Positions 6,466 through 13,393 of a stretch of DNA of 17,709 nt are shown one piece after another. The notes beneath the pieces were generated by a model. It was not told where the DNA came from. It did no database searches and saw only the letters and a program-made list of their open reading frames with translations. The stretch is taken from assembly GCA_002686445.1 (NCBI GenBank), contig NZCO01000056.1, positions 1 to 17,709 on the forward strand. The letters run 5' to 3'. The translations under genes were made by a program, and so were the position numbers. Numbering within the stretch: the first letter of the stretch is position 1; the number at the start of each line of letters is the position of its first letter. This DNA comes from a bacterium (GTDB taxonomy: Bacteria > Patescibacteriota > Andersenbacteria > UBA10190).

Positions 6466-7596
6466 ATGTCTGACTTGGGGGATATAGCAAATCTACGCGT
6501 GGCCATTGTCCACGACGAGCTTACCCGCCGCGGTGGCGCTGAAGCAGTGCTCGAGGAACTAATTCGTATTGTGCCGCAGGCTAACGTCTATGCACTGTAC
6601 GCTGGTCGCCCTCAAATCACCGTGGACGGTAAAACGTATCCAGTCACTACCTCATTTTTACAGCGGCTGCCCCGCTGGTGGCGCCGGCGCCCGGCGCGCG
6701 TGCTTGCCTTTTTACCGTACGCAGCCGAGCAGCTCGACCTAGCTGCATATGACCTAGTCATCTCTTCTGCTAGCGCCTTTGCCAAAGGAGTGGTCACTCG
6801 CTCGAACATACCGCACGTGTGCTACTGCCATACGCCAACGCGCTACGCCTGGGACACGAGCCATCAGGTCTTAGCTCGTACACCGCGTTGGCAACGAGGC
6901 TTCGGTAAAATGCTGCTGCACTTTATTCGGCTGTCTGATTATGCCGCTGCTCAGCGAGTCGATCACTACATCGCCAACTCGCAGTGGACGCAGGAACGAA
7001 TTGCTACCTACTATCAGCAACCAAGCGCGGTCGTCTATCCGCCGATAGACACCGGGTTTTTCACACCAACGCCTGGCGGCCAGGGATCACGCGACTACTT
7101 CTTGTGTGTCGGGCGGCTCACACCCAGCAAGCAATTCGATCAGGCCATAGCCGTCTGCGAAAAATTGGGACTACGACTTATCATCGTTGGCACCGGATAT
7201 GATCGCCGTCGGTTAGAACGCTTGGCAGGGGAGAACACCACGCTGGTTGGGAAGGTGAGTCGGCAGGAACTGCGTGACTACTACCGCAACGCCAAGGCCG
7301 TTATCCAGCCCGGCGAGGAGGACTTTGGTATGGCCACGGCGGAGGCCCTAGCCTGTGGCACGCCGGTCATCGCCTACGGCGTTGGGGGCGCCCGCGAGGT
7401 CATCCGTCACACTGAAACCGGGCTACTCTATCAGCAACCTACGGTTGAGGCCTTGGCTGAAGCCATGCGCACTTTCTTAGCCGAGCCCCAGGCATTTTCA
7501 ACCGGGACGCTACAACAAAGTGTGCTGCGTTTCTCCATTGCCCAATTTCGCCGGGGTATCGTTCGACAGCTGGAACAAGCAATTGCCCCTGACTAA
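6466..7596 (+). CDS. Glycosyltransferase family 4 (GT-B fold)
   Basis: A 376-aa cytoplasmic or membrane-associated enzyme that should transfer a sugar from an activated donor, probably for surface glycan synthesis. The acceptor domain begins LRVAIVHDELTRRGGAEAVLEEL and includes IPHVCYCHTPTRYAWD. The donor domain includes YFLCVGRLTPSKQFDQAI and the GT4 signature GEEDFGMATAEALACGTPVIAYG, with the E-x7-E pair and then GGAREVI. Overall it resembles WbaZ/mannosyltransferase-type GT4 proteins; the donor and acceptor are not readable. ATG 6466 is chosen for the promoter just upstream; ATG 6421, with AAAAGGA 11 bases upstream, is the alternative and would add 15 residues. hpf follows. Confidence 0.9.
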   Translation: MSDLGDIANLRVAIVHDELTRRGGAEAVLEELIRIVPQANVYALYAGRPQITVDGKTYPVTTSFLQRLPRWWRRRPARVLAFLPYAAEQLDLAAYDLVISSASAFAKGVVTRSNIPHVCYCHTPTRYAWDTSHQVLARTPRWQRGFGKMLLHFIRLSDYAAAQRVDHYIANSQWTQERIATYYQQPSAVVYPPIDTGFFTPTPGGQGSRDYFLCVGRLTPSKQFDQAIAVCEKLGLRLIIVGTGYDRRRLERLAGENTTLVGKVSRQELRDYYRNAKAVIQPGEEDFGMATAEALACGTPVIAYGVGGAREVIRHTETGLLYQQPTVEALAEAMRTFLAEPQAFSTGTLQQSVLRFSIAQFRRGIVRQLEQAIAPD

Positions 7597-7610
7597 ACTG
7601 GCGCTTGCGG

Positions 7611-7616
7611 TATACT
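7611..7616 (+). promoter_or_regulatory. Candidate -10 element for hpf
   Basis: TATACT ends 10 bases before the hpf ATG at 7627, and no Shine-Dalgarno lies between. A start would leave only a few untranslated bases. No good -35 is found at 16-18 bases, so the call is tentative. Confidence 0.35.
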
Positions 7617-7626
7617 TAGGCACGAC

Positions 7627-7932
7627 ATGCAGTTCAAGCTGACGAAGAAGAATATAGAATTATCTAATCATGAGGAAGGCGTCGTTGACGAGAAGCTCAG
7701 TCGCATCGCCAAACACTTACGCACCCCCTTTGTAGTTGATGTCATGCTGCGCCGCGACACGCATCACCAAAGTGGTGACGTGTATTTATGCCGTATTAAT
7801 GTAGAAGAAGGAAAGCGGGTATTTCACGGCGAACGGACAGGCGAATCAACACTCGACGCTCTTGATGAAACTATCGCTGTTGTCATTCAGCAGTTAGAAA
7901 AGGAGCACGACCGACACCGCCGGGATAAGTAG
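7627..7932 (+). CDS. hpf: Ribosome hibernation promoting factor (HPF/RaiA/YfiA family, short form)
   Basis: A 101-aa protein, the size of short HPF/YfiA. It binds the 30S decoding region and silences ribosomes under stress or starvation. Family pattern: an opening beta strand MQFKLTKKNIELSNHEEGVVDEKLSRIAKHL, then VDVMLRRDTHHQSGDVYLCRINVEEGKRVFHGERTGESTLDALDETIAVVIQQLEKEHDRHR, which has the typical Y/F-x-A/C-E-I-x-(V) strand and D-L/A-Y/L-x-A-I-D helix layout of the family. It lacks the long C-terminal dimerisation domain, so it would need a separate factor, or none, for 100S formation. A terminator follows directly. It may be transcribed from its own near-leaderless promoter. Confidence 0.88.
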   Translation: MQFKLTKKNIELSNHEEGVVDEKLSRIAKHLRTPFVVDVMLRRDTHHQSGDVYLCRINVEEGKRVFHGERTGESTLDALDETIAVVIQQLEKEHDRHRRDK

Positions 7933-7935
7933 GTA

Positions 7936-7964
7936 AGAAAAAAACCGGATGTATGTCCGGTTTT
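7936..7964. terminator. Bidirectional intrinsic terminator after hpf
   Basis: ACCGGA (7944-7949) pairs with TCCGGT (7956-7961) around TGTATG. It is followed by TTTT on the plus strand and preceded by seven or more A residues, so U-tracts exist in both directions. It can end hpf and the convergent minus-strand small membrane gene ending at 8019. Confidence 0.8.
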
Positions 7965-8018
7965 GTGATAACTGTGATTACAAACGAGCATGGCAAGTTG
8001 AGTGACGCGACCTGCTAC

Positions 8019-8312
8019 CTACTGTACGCCGATCGCAACCAATACATGCGGCCAGATCGCGCAAGAGACAGCAACGCCTGTCACAAAAGACATGAGGTCG
8101 AAGACACCCGTCTTCTTTTTCATCGGCGACGCGTAGAGAATTTGCAGTACCAACAAGGTTGAGCCAATCAATAGTGCCGCAACTGCTAACCAACCAAGAA
8201 CAGCTTTGTTATCGGCAAACTGTCCACCGTGCAAATACGCTGCGAAGTCTATGGCGTGAGCCAAACAAGCTCCGCCAACAACACCGTATACGACGTACCA
8301 AATAGCGAGCAT
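8019..8312 (-). CDS. Small membrane protein, about three helices, paralogue of the next gene
   Basis: A 97-aa protein. AAGGAG (8319-8324) stands 6 bases before the ATG at 8312 on the minus strand, an ideal RBS. Hydrophobic segments are near residues 3-20, 38-60 and 72-94. A short basic loop (SPMKKKTG) sits between helices 2 and 3. The C-terminal LMSFVTGVAVSCAIWPHVLVA resembles LLALVTGAALSFGVGTWFFAA of the adjacent protein, and both open with a short Y-G-x-x-G helix, so the pair probably arose by tandem duplication. The family is not recognised. It is in one operon with 8359-8640 (46-base gap). Confidence 0.75.
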   Translation of the reverse strand: MLAIWYVVYGVVGGACLAHAIDFAAYLHGGQFADNKAVLGWLAVAALLIGSTLLVLQILYASPMKKKTGVFDLMSFVTGVAVSCAIWPHVLVAIGVQ

Positions 8313-8358
8313 TGCTTACTCCTTTATTGGAGTGCTTTAGAACATTGGTAAACTACGA

Positions 8359-8640
8359 TCAGGTCAAAGGAAAAGCGGCAAAGAACCAGGTCCCGACCCC
8401 AAAAGACAGGGCGGCACCAGTGACCAGCGCTAGTAAATGAGCCAGCCCAATTTTGCCTTCACCACACCCGCGAAGCACCCAAACGGTGAGCCCAGCAACC
8501 AGTAGGAACAGAAAACCTATTATCAGCACGAACGCCAAATGGAGCTTGCCTAGCGCATGAATACTGGTAAGCATTTCGATTCCAAGATACATCGGCGCAC
8601 CGAGGACAAACCCCAAGAGGCCATAGAGCAGTATCTTCAT
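8359..8640 (-). CDS. Small membrane protein, about three helices, divergent from secA
   Basis: A 93-aa protein from ATG 8640, which has GGAGG (8646-8650) 5 bases upstream on the minus strand. A longer frame to 8712 would run into the promoter region and is rejected. Hydrophobic segments: residues about 2-20, 32-54 (LHLAFVLIIGFLFLLVAGLTVWVL) and 66-90. The loop RGCGEGKIG sits where the paralogue has SPMKKKTG. No conserved catalytic residues are apparent and no family is recognised. It is transcribed away from secA from a shared intergenic region. A link to protein export is possible from position only. Confidence 0.75.
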   Translation of the reverse strand: MKILLYGLLGFVLGAPMYLGIEMLTSIHALGKLHLAFVLIIGFLFLLVAGLTVWVLRGCGEGKIGLAHLLALVTGAALSFGVGTWFFAAFPLT

Positions 8641-8705
8641 TATTACCTCCGCGTTGAAAGTACAGCTTACGTTATGCGCGCCCATAGTGTCTTTTGCGGA
8701 GGCTG

Positions 8706-8734
8706 TTGTCAAGGGTCGACTCCTTCGGTATGCT
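8706..8734 (+). promoter_or_regulatory. secA promoter, leaderless
   Basis: TTGTCA (8706-8711), 17 bases, TATGCT (8729-8734), then 7 bases to the secA ATG at 8742. Transcription should begin at or within a base or two of the start codon, so the mRNA has no room for a Shine-Dalgarno. The -35 overlaps TTGACA on the minus strand (8707-8712), which could serve the divergent small-membrane-protein operon. Confidence 0.65.
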
Positions 8735-8741
8735 CCACGCT

Positions 8742-11414
8742 ATGGCTTTATTTGGCGGAAATAAGACATCTCGGTATGCCAAGGCAGCTGAGAAATACCG
8801 GGCCGAAGTGGACACGATTTCTGATCTGGCCGATGCCATGGCCAAACTGTCTGATGCGCAGCTGAAAGAGCGAGCGACTCAGTATCGCGGTAAGTCGTAT
8901 GAGGAGTTAACAAAGCACCGCGCGGAGATATTTGCTGCTGTGCGCGAAGCATCTGAGCGCGTCTTAGAGATGCGACACTTTGATGTGCAGTTATTGGGTG
9001 GCTTAGCGCTGCTAGATAAGACAATTTGTGAAATGAAGACGGGAGAAGGTAAAACACTGGTCGCCACGCTACCGCTCATTTTGCATGGCTTAGTCGGCAA
9101 AGGCGCTCACTTAGTCACCGTCAATGACTACCTGGCCACCCGTGACGCCGAGTGGATGCAACCGCTCTATGAGTTTTTCGGTCTGACCGTCGGCGCCGTG
9201 GTGCCAGGCATGAGTCCTGCGCAGAAGCGGGAAGCATATGCCGCTGACATCACCTACGGAACCAATAACGAGTACGGCTTTGATTACCTGCGAGATAATA
9301 TGGCGGCCCGTGCCGAAGACCTGGTACAACGACCGTTGGCTTTTGGCATTGTGGACGAAGTCGACAGTATTTTGATTGATGAAGCTCGCACCCCGCTCAT
9401 TATCTCAGCGCCCGATGCCGAATCCACTGCGTCATACGAGCGCTTCTCCAAAATAGTGCCCCAACTTACAGTCGAGACTGATTACACTATTGATGAGAAG
9501 CGAAAAGCGGCGTCGCTCACGGACGACGGGATAACAAAAGTTGAGGGCATCCTGGGCATTGAGAATATCTACGCGGAGAACGGCATTAGAGAAGTGCACC
9601 ATCTCGAGCAAGCCCTTAGAGCGCAGACGATCTACTTCAAGGACAAGGACTACGTGGTGAAGGACGGACAGGTCATTATCATCGATGAGTTTACTGGTCG
9701 CATGATGGAAGGCCGGCGCTATGCGGAAGGTCTGCACCAAGCCATTGAGGCCAAGGAGGGTGTAGCAGTCCAGCAAGAGAGCCGCACGCTGGCAACAATT
9801 ACATTCCAGAACTACTTCCGTTTGTATAAGCGCCTGGCAGGCATGACTGGAACGGCGGTGACTAGCGCCGAAGAGTTTGAAAAGGTGTACAACCTAGACG
9901 TGATCGTCATTCCGACGAACAAGGAGCTGACGCGAATCGACAAGCCCGACCGGATCTACATGACCGAAGCGGCTAAGTTTAAGGCCTGTGCCGAAGAGAT
10001 CAGGGAGCGGCAAAAGAAAGGACAGCCGGTGCTAGTGGGTACGGTCGCGATTGAAAAGTCTGAGTACCTGTCGAAGTTACTGTCCACTGAGGGCATTACC
10101 CATGAAGTGTTAAACGCCAAACATCATCAGCGCGAAGCCGAGATTATTGCTAAGGCCGGCGCATTAAACTCCGTCACCATCTCCACTAATATGGCTGGTC
10201 GTGGTACAGACATTAAACTGGGCGAAGGTGTGGCCAAAGCGGGCGGCTTGTTTGTCTTAGGTACCGAGCGACATGAGGCTCGTAGAATAGACCATCAGCT
10301 GCGCGGACGATCAGGGCGTCAGGGCGACCCCGGTGAAACGCAATTCTTTGTCAGTATGGAAGACGATGTGATGCGTGTCTTCGGAGGCGAGCGCATGAAG
10401 GGGATTATGCAGAAACTGCGCGTACCGGAAGGTGAAGCAATCGAGAATAAGTTAGTGAACAAGACACTAGAGGGAGCCCAGGAGCGAGTGGAGGGCTACT
10501 ACTTTGATATGCGTAAACAAGTGCTGTCCTACGATGACGTCCTCAACAAACAACGTAACGCTATTTACACGTTGCGCCGCGGCGTGTTGCTGGATAATGA
10601 ATGGCGAGAGACCGGGGCTGATACTGAGCCAGTCTTAGAACACGTTGAAGATTTGATCGGTGAACAAGTAGACAGCGTAGTGGCCGCACACACCGGCGAA
10701 GGCGAACCAGAGATGTGGGACTTACAGGACCTAGCTGAAACGGTTCACGCACTAACCGCAACTCCAATATCAGACGCGAAAGCCAAGATTGAGGCCGCGC
10801 GCGATTCCCAATCAGCTAATAGTCCAGCGGCTGCCCAAGCAGCCATCGAAGAAGTAGTCGAGGAGCTACTCACTTCTCGATTCAAGGCGCGCGCCGATGA
10901 GTTCGGCGGCGAAGTAATGGGTGGGCTGGCTCAAGCCGCCTCAATGCGCGCCATCGATACGCACTGGATGGAACATCTGGACACTATGGACTACCTGCGC
11001 ACCGGCATTGGGCTGCGCGGCTACGGCCAGCGGGATCCCCTCGTTGAATATCAAAAGGAAGGCTTCCACCTATTCAATCAGCTCCTGCAAACCATTAAGG
11101 CGACGATCGTCGAAACGGTCTTTAAGGCCACACCTACCTTCACCGACGCGGCCACGGGCCGGCAAGTCCCCGTAGAGGCGCAGCGAACTTCAGGAGCGCA
11201 AGAGGGAAGTGCCTTGCACCAACTGGCGCAGCAAGCACCTGCCCAGACAGCTATTTCCCAAGCTCCACCTGCAGGTGCGAATGAGGCGGTCCCGCCAGAG
11301 GCGGGACCGATTACCAAGAAGTCAGAGACTGGCCGCAATGACCCCTGCCCGTGTGGTAGTGGTTTGAAATATAAGAAATGCGGTTTAATTAACTCACCGA
11401 AGCATAAGGGATGA
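8742..11414 (+). CDS. secA: Preprotein translocase ATPase SecA
   Basis: An 890-aa motor ATPase that drives unfolded proteins through SecYEG. Visible in order: GEGKT Walker A at 101-105, DEVDSILIDEAR Walker B region at 205-216, the TNMAGRGTDIKLG and GRSGRQGDPGETQFF helicase motifs of NBD2, the scaffold/wing region, a Pro/Ala/Gln-rich linker, and the C-terminal GRNDPCPCGSGLKYKKCG metal-binding tail. The tail has Cys869, Cys871 and Cys880, but Gly881 stands where most SecA proteins have His or Cys. A 10-bp perfect hairpin (11287-11309) sits in the linker coding sequence. ATG 8742 gives the family-like N-terminus MALFGGNKTS and matches the leaderless promoter; the in-frame ATGs at 8694 and 8730 lie in or before the promoter. 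The stop overlaps the csaA start (ATGA). Confidence 0.98.
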   Translation: MALFGGNKTSRYAKAAEKYRAEVDTISDLADAMAKLSDAQLKERATQYRGKSYEELTKHRAEIFAAVREASERVLEMRHFDVQLLGGLALLDKTICEMKTGEGKTLVATLPLILHGLVGKGAHLVTVNDYLATRDAEWMQPLYEFFGLTVGAVVPGMSPAQKREAYAADITYGTNNEYGFDYLRDNMAARAEDLVQRPLAFGIVDEVDSILIDEARTPLIISAPDAESTASYERFSKIVPQLTVETDYTIDEKRKAASLTDDGITKVEGILGIENIYAENGIREVHHLEQALRAQTIYFKDKDYVVKDGQVIIIDEFTGRMMEGRRYAEGLHQAIEAKEGVAVQQESRTLATITFQNYFRLYKRLAGMTGTAVTSAEEFEKVYNLDVIVIPTNKELTRIDKPDRIYMTEAAKFKACAEEIRERQKKGQPVLVGTVAIEKSEYLSKLLSTEGITHEVLNAKHHQREAEIIAKAGALNSVTISTNMAGRGTDIKLGEGVAKAGGLFVLGTERHEARRIDHQLRGRSGRQGDPGETQFFVSMEDDVMRVFGGERMKGIMQKLRVPEGEAIENKLVNKTLEGAQERVEGYYFDMRKQVLSYDDVLNKQRNAIYTLRRGVLLDNEWRETGADTEPVLEHVEDLIGEQVDSVVAAHTGEGEPEMWDLQDLAETVHALTATPISDAKAKIEAARDSQSANSPAAAQAAIEEVVEELLTSRFKARADEFGGEVMGGLAQAASMRAIDTHWMEHLDTMDYLRTGIGLRGYGQRDPLVEYQKEGFHLFNQLLQTIKATIVETVFKATPTFTDAATGRQVPVEAQRTSGAQEGSALHQLAQQAPAQTAISQAPPAGANEAVPPEAGPITKKSETGRNDPCPCGSGLKYKKCGLINSPKHKG
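11287..11309. repeat. Palindromic element within the secA linker coding sequence
   Basis: CGGTCCCGCC (11287-11296) and GGCGGGACCG (11300-11309) form a 10-bp perfect stem with AGA loop. It encodes part of the variable Ala/Pro linker (about residues 849-856). The TCCCGCC-NNN-GGCGGG core also occurs at 5290-5305 in repeat copy B, suggesting a mobile or dispersed palindrome tolerated in frame. Confidence 0.7.
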
Positions 11415-11752
11415 GTATTTCCTACGAAGAATTTGAGCAAGTAGACATTCGTGTGGGGCGGGTTGTTGAAGTTACCTCGTATGAGGGCGGTACGTACTCG
11501 ACACATATCATTAAGATAGATTTCGGCGAAGAGATTGGCGTGAAGAAGTCGCTGGCTCGGCTTGAGCCCAACTATGGCGGCCACGAAGATGAGCTGGTTG
11601 GTAAACAAGTCCTGGCCGTTGTGAACTTCGAGCCAAAGCAGATCGGTACGCAGATGTCTGAGGTGCTGACACTCGGCTTTCCAGATGAAAATGGCGAAGC
11701 CGTATTGGTGCATCCTGGCAAAGAAGTTCCCCTCGGCGGTAAATTTTTCTGA
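11411..11752 (+). CDS. csaA: CsaA-like tRNA-binding-domain protein / export chaperone
   Basis: A 113-aa OB-fold protein. The pattern FEQVDIRVGRVVEV, then KIDFGEEIGVKKSLARL, then LVGKQVLAVVNFEPKQIG, then SEVLTLGF and LVHPGKEVPLGGK follows Bacillus CsaA and the tRNA-binding (EMAP/Trbp111) domain. In B. subtilis, CsaA has chaperone activity, binds SecA and preproteins, and suppresses sec defects; related domains bind tRNA. Its start overlaps the secA stop by ATGA, so the two are translationally coupled, which supports an export role here. It lacks any synthetase catalytic domain. DUF1653 follows with one base between stop and start. Confidence 0.9.
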   Translation: MSISYEEFEQVDIRVGRVVEVTSYEGGTYSTHIIKIDFGEEIGVKKSLARLEPNYGGHEDELVGKQVLAVVNFEPKQIGTQMSEVLTLGFPDENGEAVLVHPGKEVPLGGKFF

Positions 11753-11753
11753 T

Positions 11754-11969
11754 ATGTCACTGGCACTCGGGGTCTACAAGCACTATAGGGGGAACGACTA
11801 TGAAGTTCTTGGTGTTGTTCGGCATAGCGAAACAGAGGAACAGCTTGTCTTGTATCGCGCACTGTACGGTGAACGCGGATTGTGGGTGCGACCGCTAGAA
11901 ATGTTCGAGGAAGAAGTAGAAGTTGCTGGCGTACGTCAGCCACGCTTCGAGCTCATCAAAAAAGTATGA
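11754..11969 (+). CDS. DUF1653 domain protein
   Basis: A 71-aa protein: GVYKHYRGNDYEVLGVVRHSETEEQLVLYRALYGERGLWVRPLEMFEEEV is the DUF1653 pattern (G-x-Y-x-H-[FY]-K/R-G-x-x-Y, then a short acidic turn, L-V-x-Y-R-x-L-Y, and W-V-R-P). It is a compact beta-rich domain of unknown function, found alone or fused in many bacteria. The start at 11754 follows the csaA stop by one base, and its TGA overlaps the next ATG (11966-11969), so it is embedded in the secA operon and made by coupled translation. No enzymatic motif is visible. Confidence 0.85.
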   Translation: MSLALGVYKHYRGNDYEVLGVVRHSETEEQLVLYRALYGERGLWVRPLEMFEEEVEVAGVRQPRFELIKKV

Positions 11970-12883
11970 TAGTCGGGTTCAAGACTGGGCCCAAGACCTG
12001 GGCCGAGGGTAGAGAAATTGTTGAGCAACACGGCGCCACGTTTTGTGAGATTTGGTTTAACGTGTTGCGCGCCGACGAATACGTAGAGCCACTCAAGTGG
12101 TTCACCGATCGCGGCGTCAGCGTAGGCCTCCACCACTGGGGGACTATCGGCGACATGAAGCCCAACTACGCCACTACTAATAAAGACCTACGCGAGCGAA
12201 CCCTGGCGCAGATGAAAGAATGCATTGATCTCGGCGCTGCGTACGAGGCGGGATACGTGAATATTCACCCAACATCCCGCGTTCTGGAGAAACATGATGT
12301 GGACGCTGGCGTTCAGTCACCGATACCAGACAGCGCCACGCCTGAGGCGACCTATCAAGAGTTGCTCATTGCCGGCTGTGTTGAGCTCCACGAATACGCT
12401 AAAGCACAGGCTGTGACGTTGACGTTCGAAACGATTCCGGCTCGCGAACAATACCGACACCTCGATCGCTCAGAAACCTATGATCCCGGTAACATCACGT
12501 TGGCTGACAGCAAAAAGATTGCTGCGGCCGGCTGCAACCTAGCCAATGACCTGACGCACACGGTCGCCTCCGTTGCTCCATCCTGCCCGGCAGAGTCCAT
12601 TATGGAATGTATGACTGCGTCGCTCGCGGATTTTGTTGCGGACACGGCAGACTCTACGAAACTTGTTCACGTCAACACGATGGTGCCGCCTTTTGACGGC
12701 ACTGACACGCACGACGGCGTACGCGACATAGATTTTGATAACGGTGTCTATCCTGACAAAGAGTTGGTGCAAAAAGTACTCACCACCTTCAAAGATCGTG
12801 ACGACGTATTCATCATCCCTGAGCCACGGGACAGTATGGGGGACAACTACGCCGCCCTTGTCGAGCTAACACAAGACCTGTAG
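11966..12883 (+). CDS. Xylose isomerase-like TIM-barrel protein (sugar phosphate isomerase/endonuclease IV superfamily)
   Basis: A 305-aa protein starting in the ATGA overlap with the DUF1653 gene. It shows the superfamily's ordered metal-ligand candidates at strand ends: GLHHWG, NIHPTSR, TFETIPAR, ANDLTHTV, LVHVNTM and the C-terminal IIPEPRDSMG. This suggests a divalent-metal TIM barrel acting as isomerase, epimerase, hydrolase or nuclease. The spacing and the AREQYRHLDRS segment do not match a specific family known to me, so the substrate is left open. It belongs to the secA-csaA-DUF1653 transcript, though no functional link to export is known. Confidence 0.75.
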   Translation: MIVGFKTGPKTWAEGREIVEQHGATFCEIWFNVLRADEYVEPLKWFTDRGVSVGLHHWGTIGDMKPNYATTNKDLRERTLAQMKECIDLGAAYEAGYVNIHPTSRVLEKHDVDAGVQSPIPDSATPEATYQELLIAGCVELHEYAKAQAVTLTFETIPAREQYRHLDRSETYDPGNITLADSKKIAAAGCNLANDLTHTVASVAPSCPAESIMECMTASLADFVADTADSTKLVHVNTMVPPFDGTDTHDGVRDIDFDNGVYPDKELVQKVLTTFKDRDDVFIIPEPRDSMGDNYAALVELTQDL

Positions 12884-12928
12884 CGTTCCACTTGGTTCGT
12901 TTAGCAAACCCCATACAGGAGAAACCTG

Positions 12929-13324
12929 ATGAGCCTGGAGCTCAAGAGCTTTTTTTTCTTGTGGTGCGCATTCATGACATTGGCGATACTCAACCTGGCC
13001 TTGTTTCGCTTCTACATTGAGCTACTGCCACTTTGGGGATGGCTGGTAGTCTACGTTCTGGTGAATGCTGTTGACGTGCATAGCACTGTTGTCAGCGCCA
13101 CTTTTTTCGGATCCACAGATGACGAGGCAGCACCGTTGCCGCGCCGGTTCATGAGGCGTTTCGGGATGATAAAAGGGCTCGTTGTTATGAAAATCACTTT
13201 CGGCACAGCAGTAGCGATTCCCCTTGCTCTAGTGGGATCCCCGTTAGTGTGCACCGCCTGTCTGATCCTCTCCTTTGTCGCCATTCATAACTACCTGTCT
13301 CTGACGTGGTATCCAGAAATTTAA
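12929..13324 (+). CDS. Small integral membrane protein, about four helices (DUF5658-like pattern)
   Basis: A 131-aa protein from ATG 12929, with AGGAGA (12917-12922) 6 bases upstream. Hydrophobic segments are near 6-27, 33-56, 80-101 and 103-122. Polar residues within the membrane region follow an N-x-x-D-x-x-S-T pattern (NAVDVHST), then an acidic DDEAAP loop, then a Lys inside MKITFG. This arrangement resembles DUF5658-type proteins (N-D-T, E-x-N-P, K), but the match is weak. The function is unknown. It ends at a terminator just before secD, 45 bases after the TIM-barrel gene. Confidence 0.7.
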   Translation: MSLELKSFFFLWCAFMTLAILNLALFRFYIELLPLWGWLVVYVLVNAVDVHSTVVSATFFGSTDDEAAPLPRRFMRRFGMIKGLVVMKITFGTAVAIPLALVGSPLVCTACLILSFVAIHNYLSLTWYPEI

Positions 13325-13333
13325 GAACCCTAA

Positions 13334-13366
13334 GCCCTCCTAACGCCGGGAGGCTTTTTCTTTTTG
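13334..13366 (+). terminator. Intrinsic terminator before secD
   Basis: GCC-C-TCC (13334-13340, with one bulged C) pairs with GGAGGC (13349-13354) around TAACGCCG and is followed by TTTTTCTTTTT. It ends the upstream transcript 10 bases after the membrane-protein stop, implying a separate promoter for secD; TATGAT at 13379-13384 is a possible -10. Confidence 0.75.
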
Positions 13367-13393
13367 TTCGGGGCACGTTATGATCGGATATAG

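Noticed and set aside
7953..8162. Plus-strand short frame after hpf
   Set aside because: It starts inside the hpf terminator and is opposite a small membrane gene with an ideal RBS.
8694..8741. Longer secA N-terminus
   Set aside because: The in-frame ATGs at 8694 and 8730 overlap the promoter elements, and the family-like sequence begins at 8742.
11078..11713. Minus-strand open frame across the secA/csaA junction
   Set aside because: It lies opposite two certain genes, has no RBS and shows no recognisable domain.
12884..12928. Terminator between the TIM-barrel and membrane-protein genes
   Set aside because: Only a 4-bp GTTT/AAAC hairpin is present and no T-tract follows.
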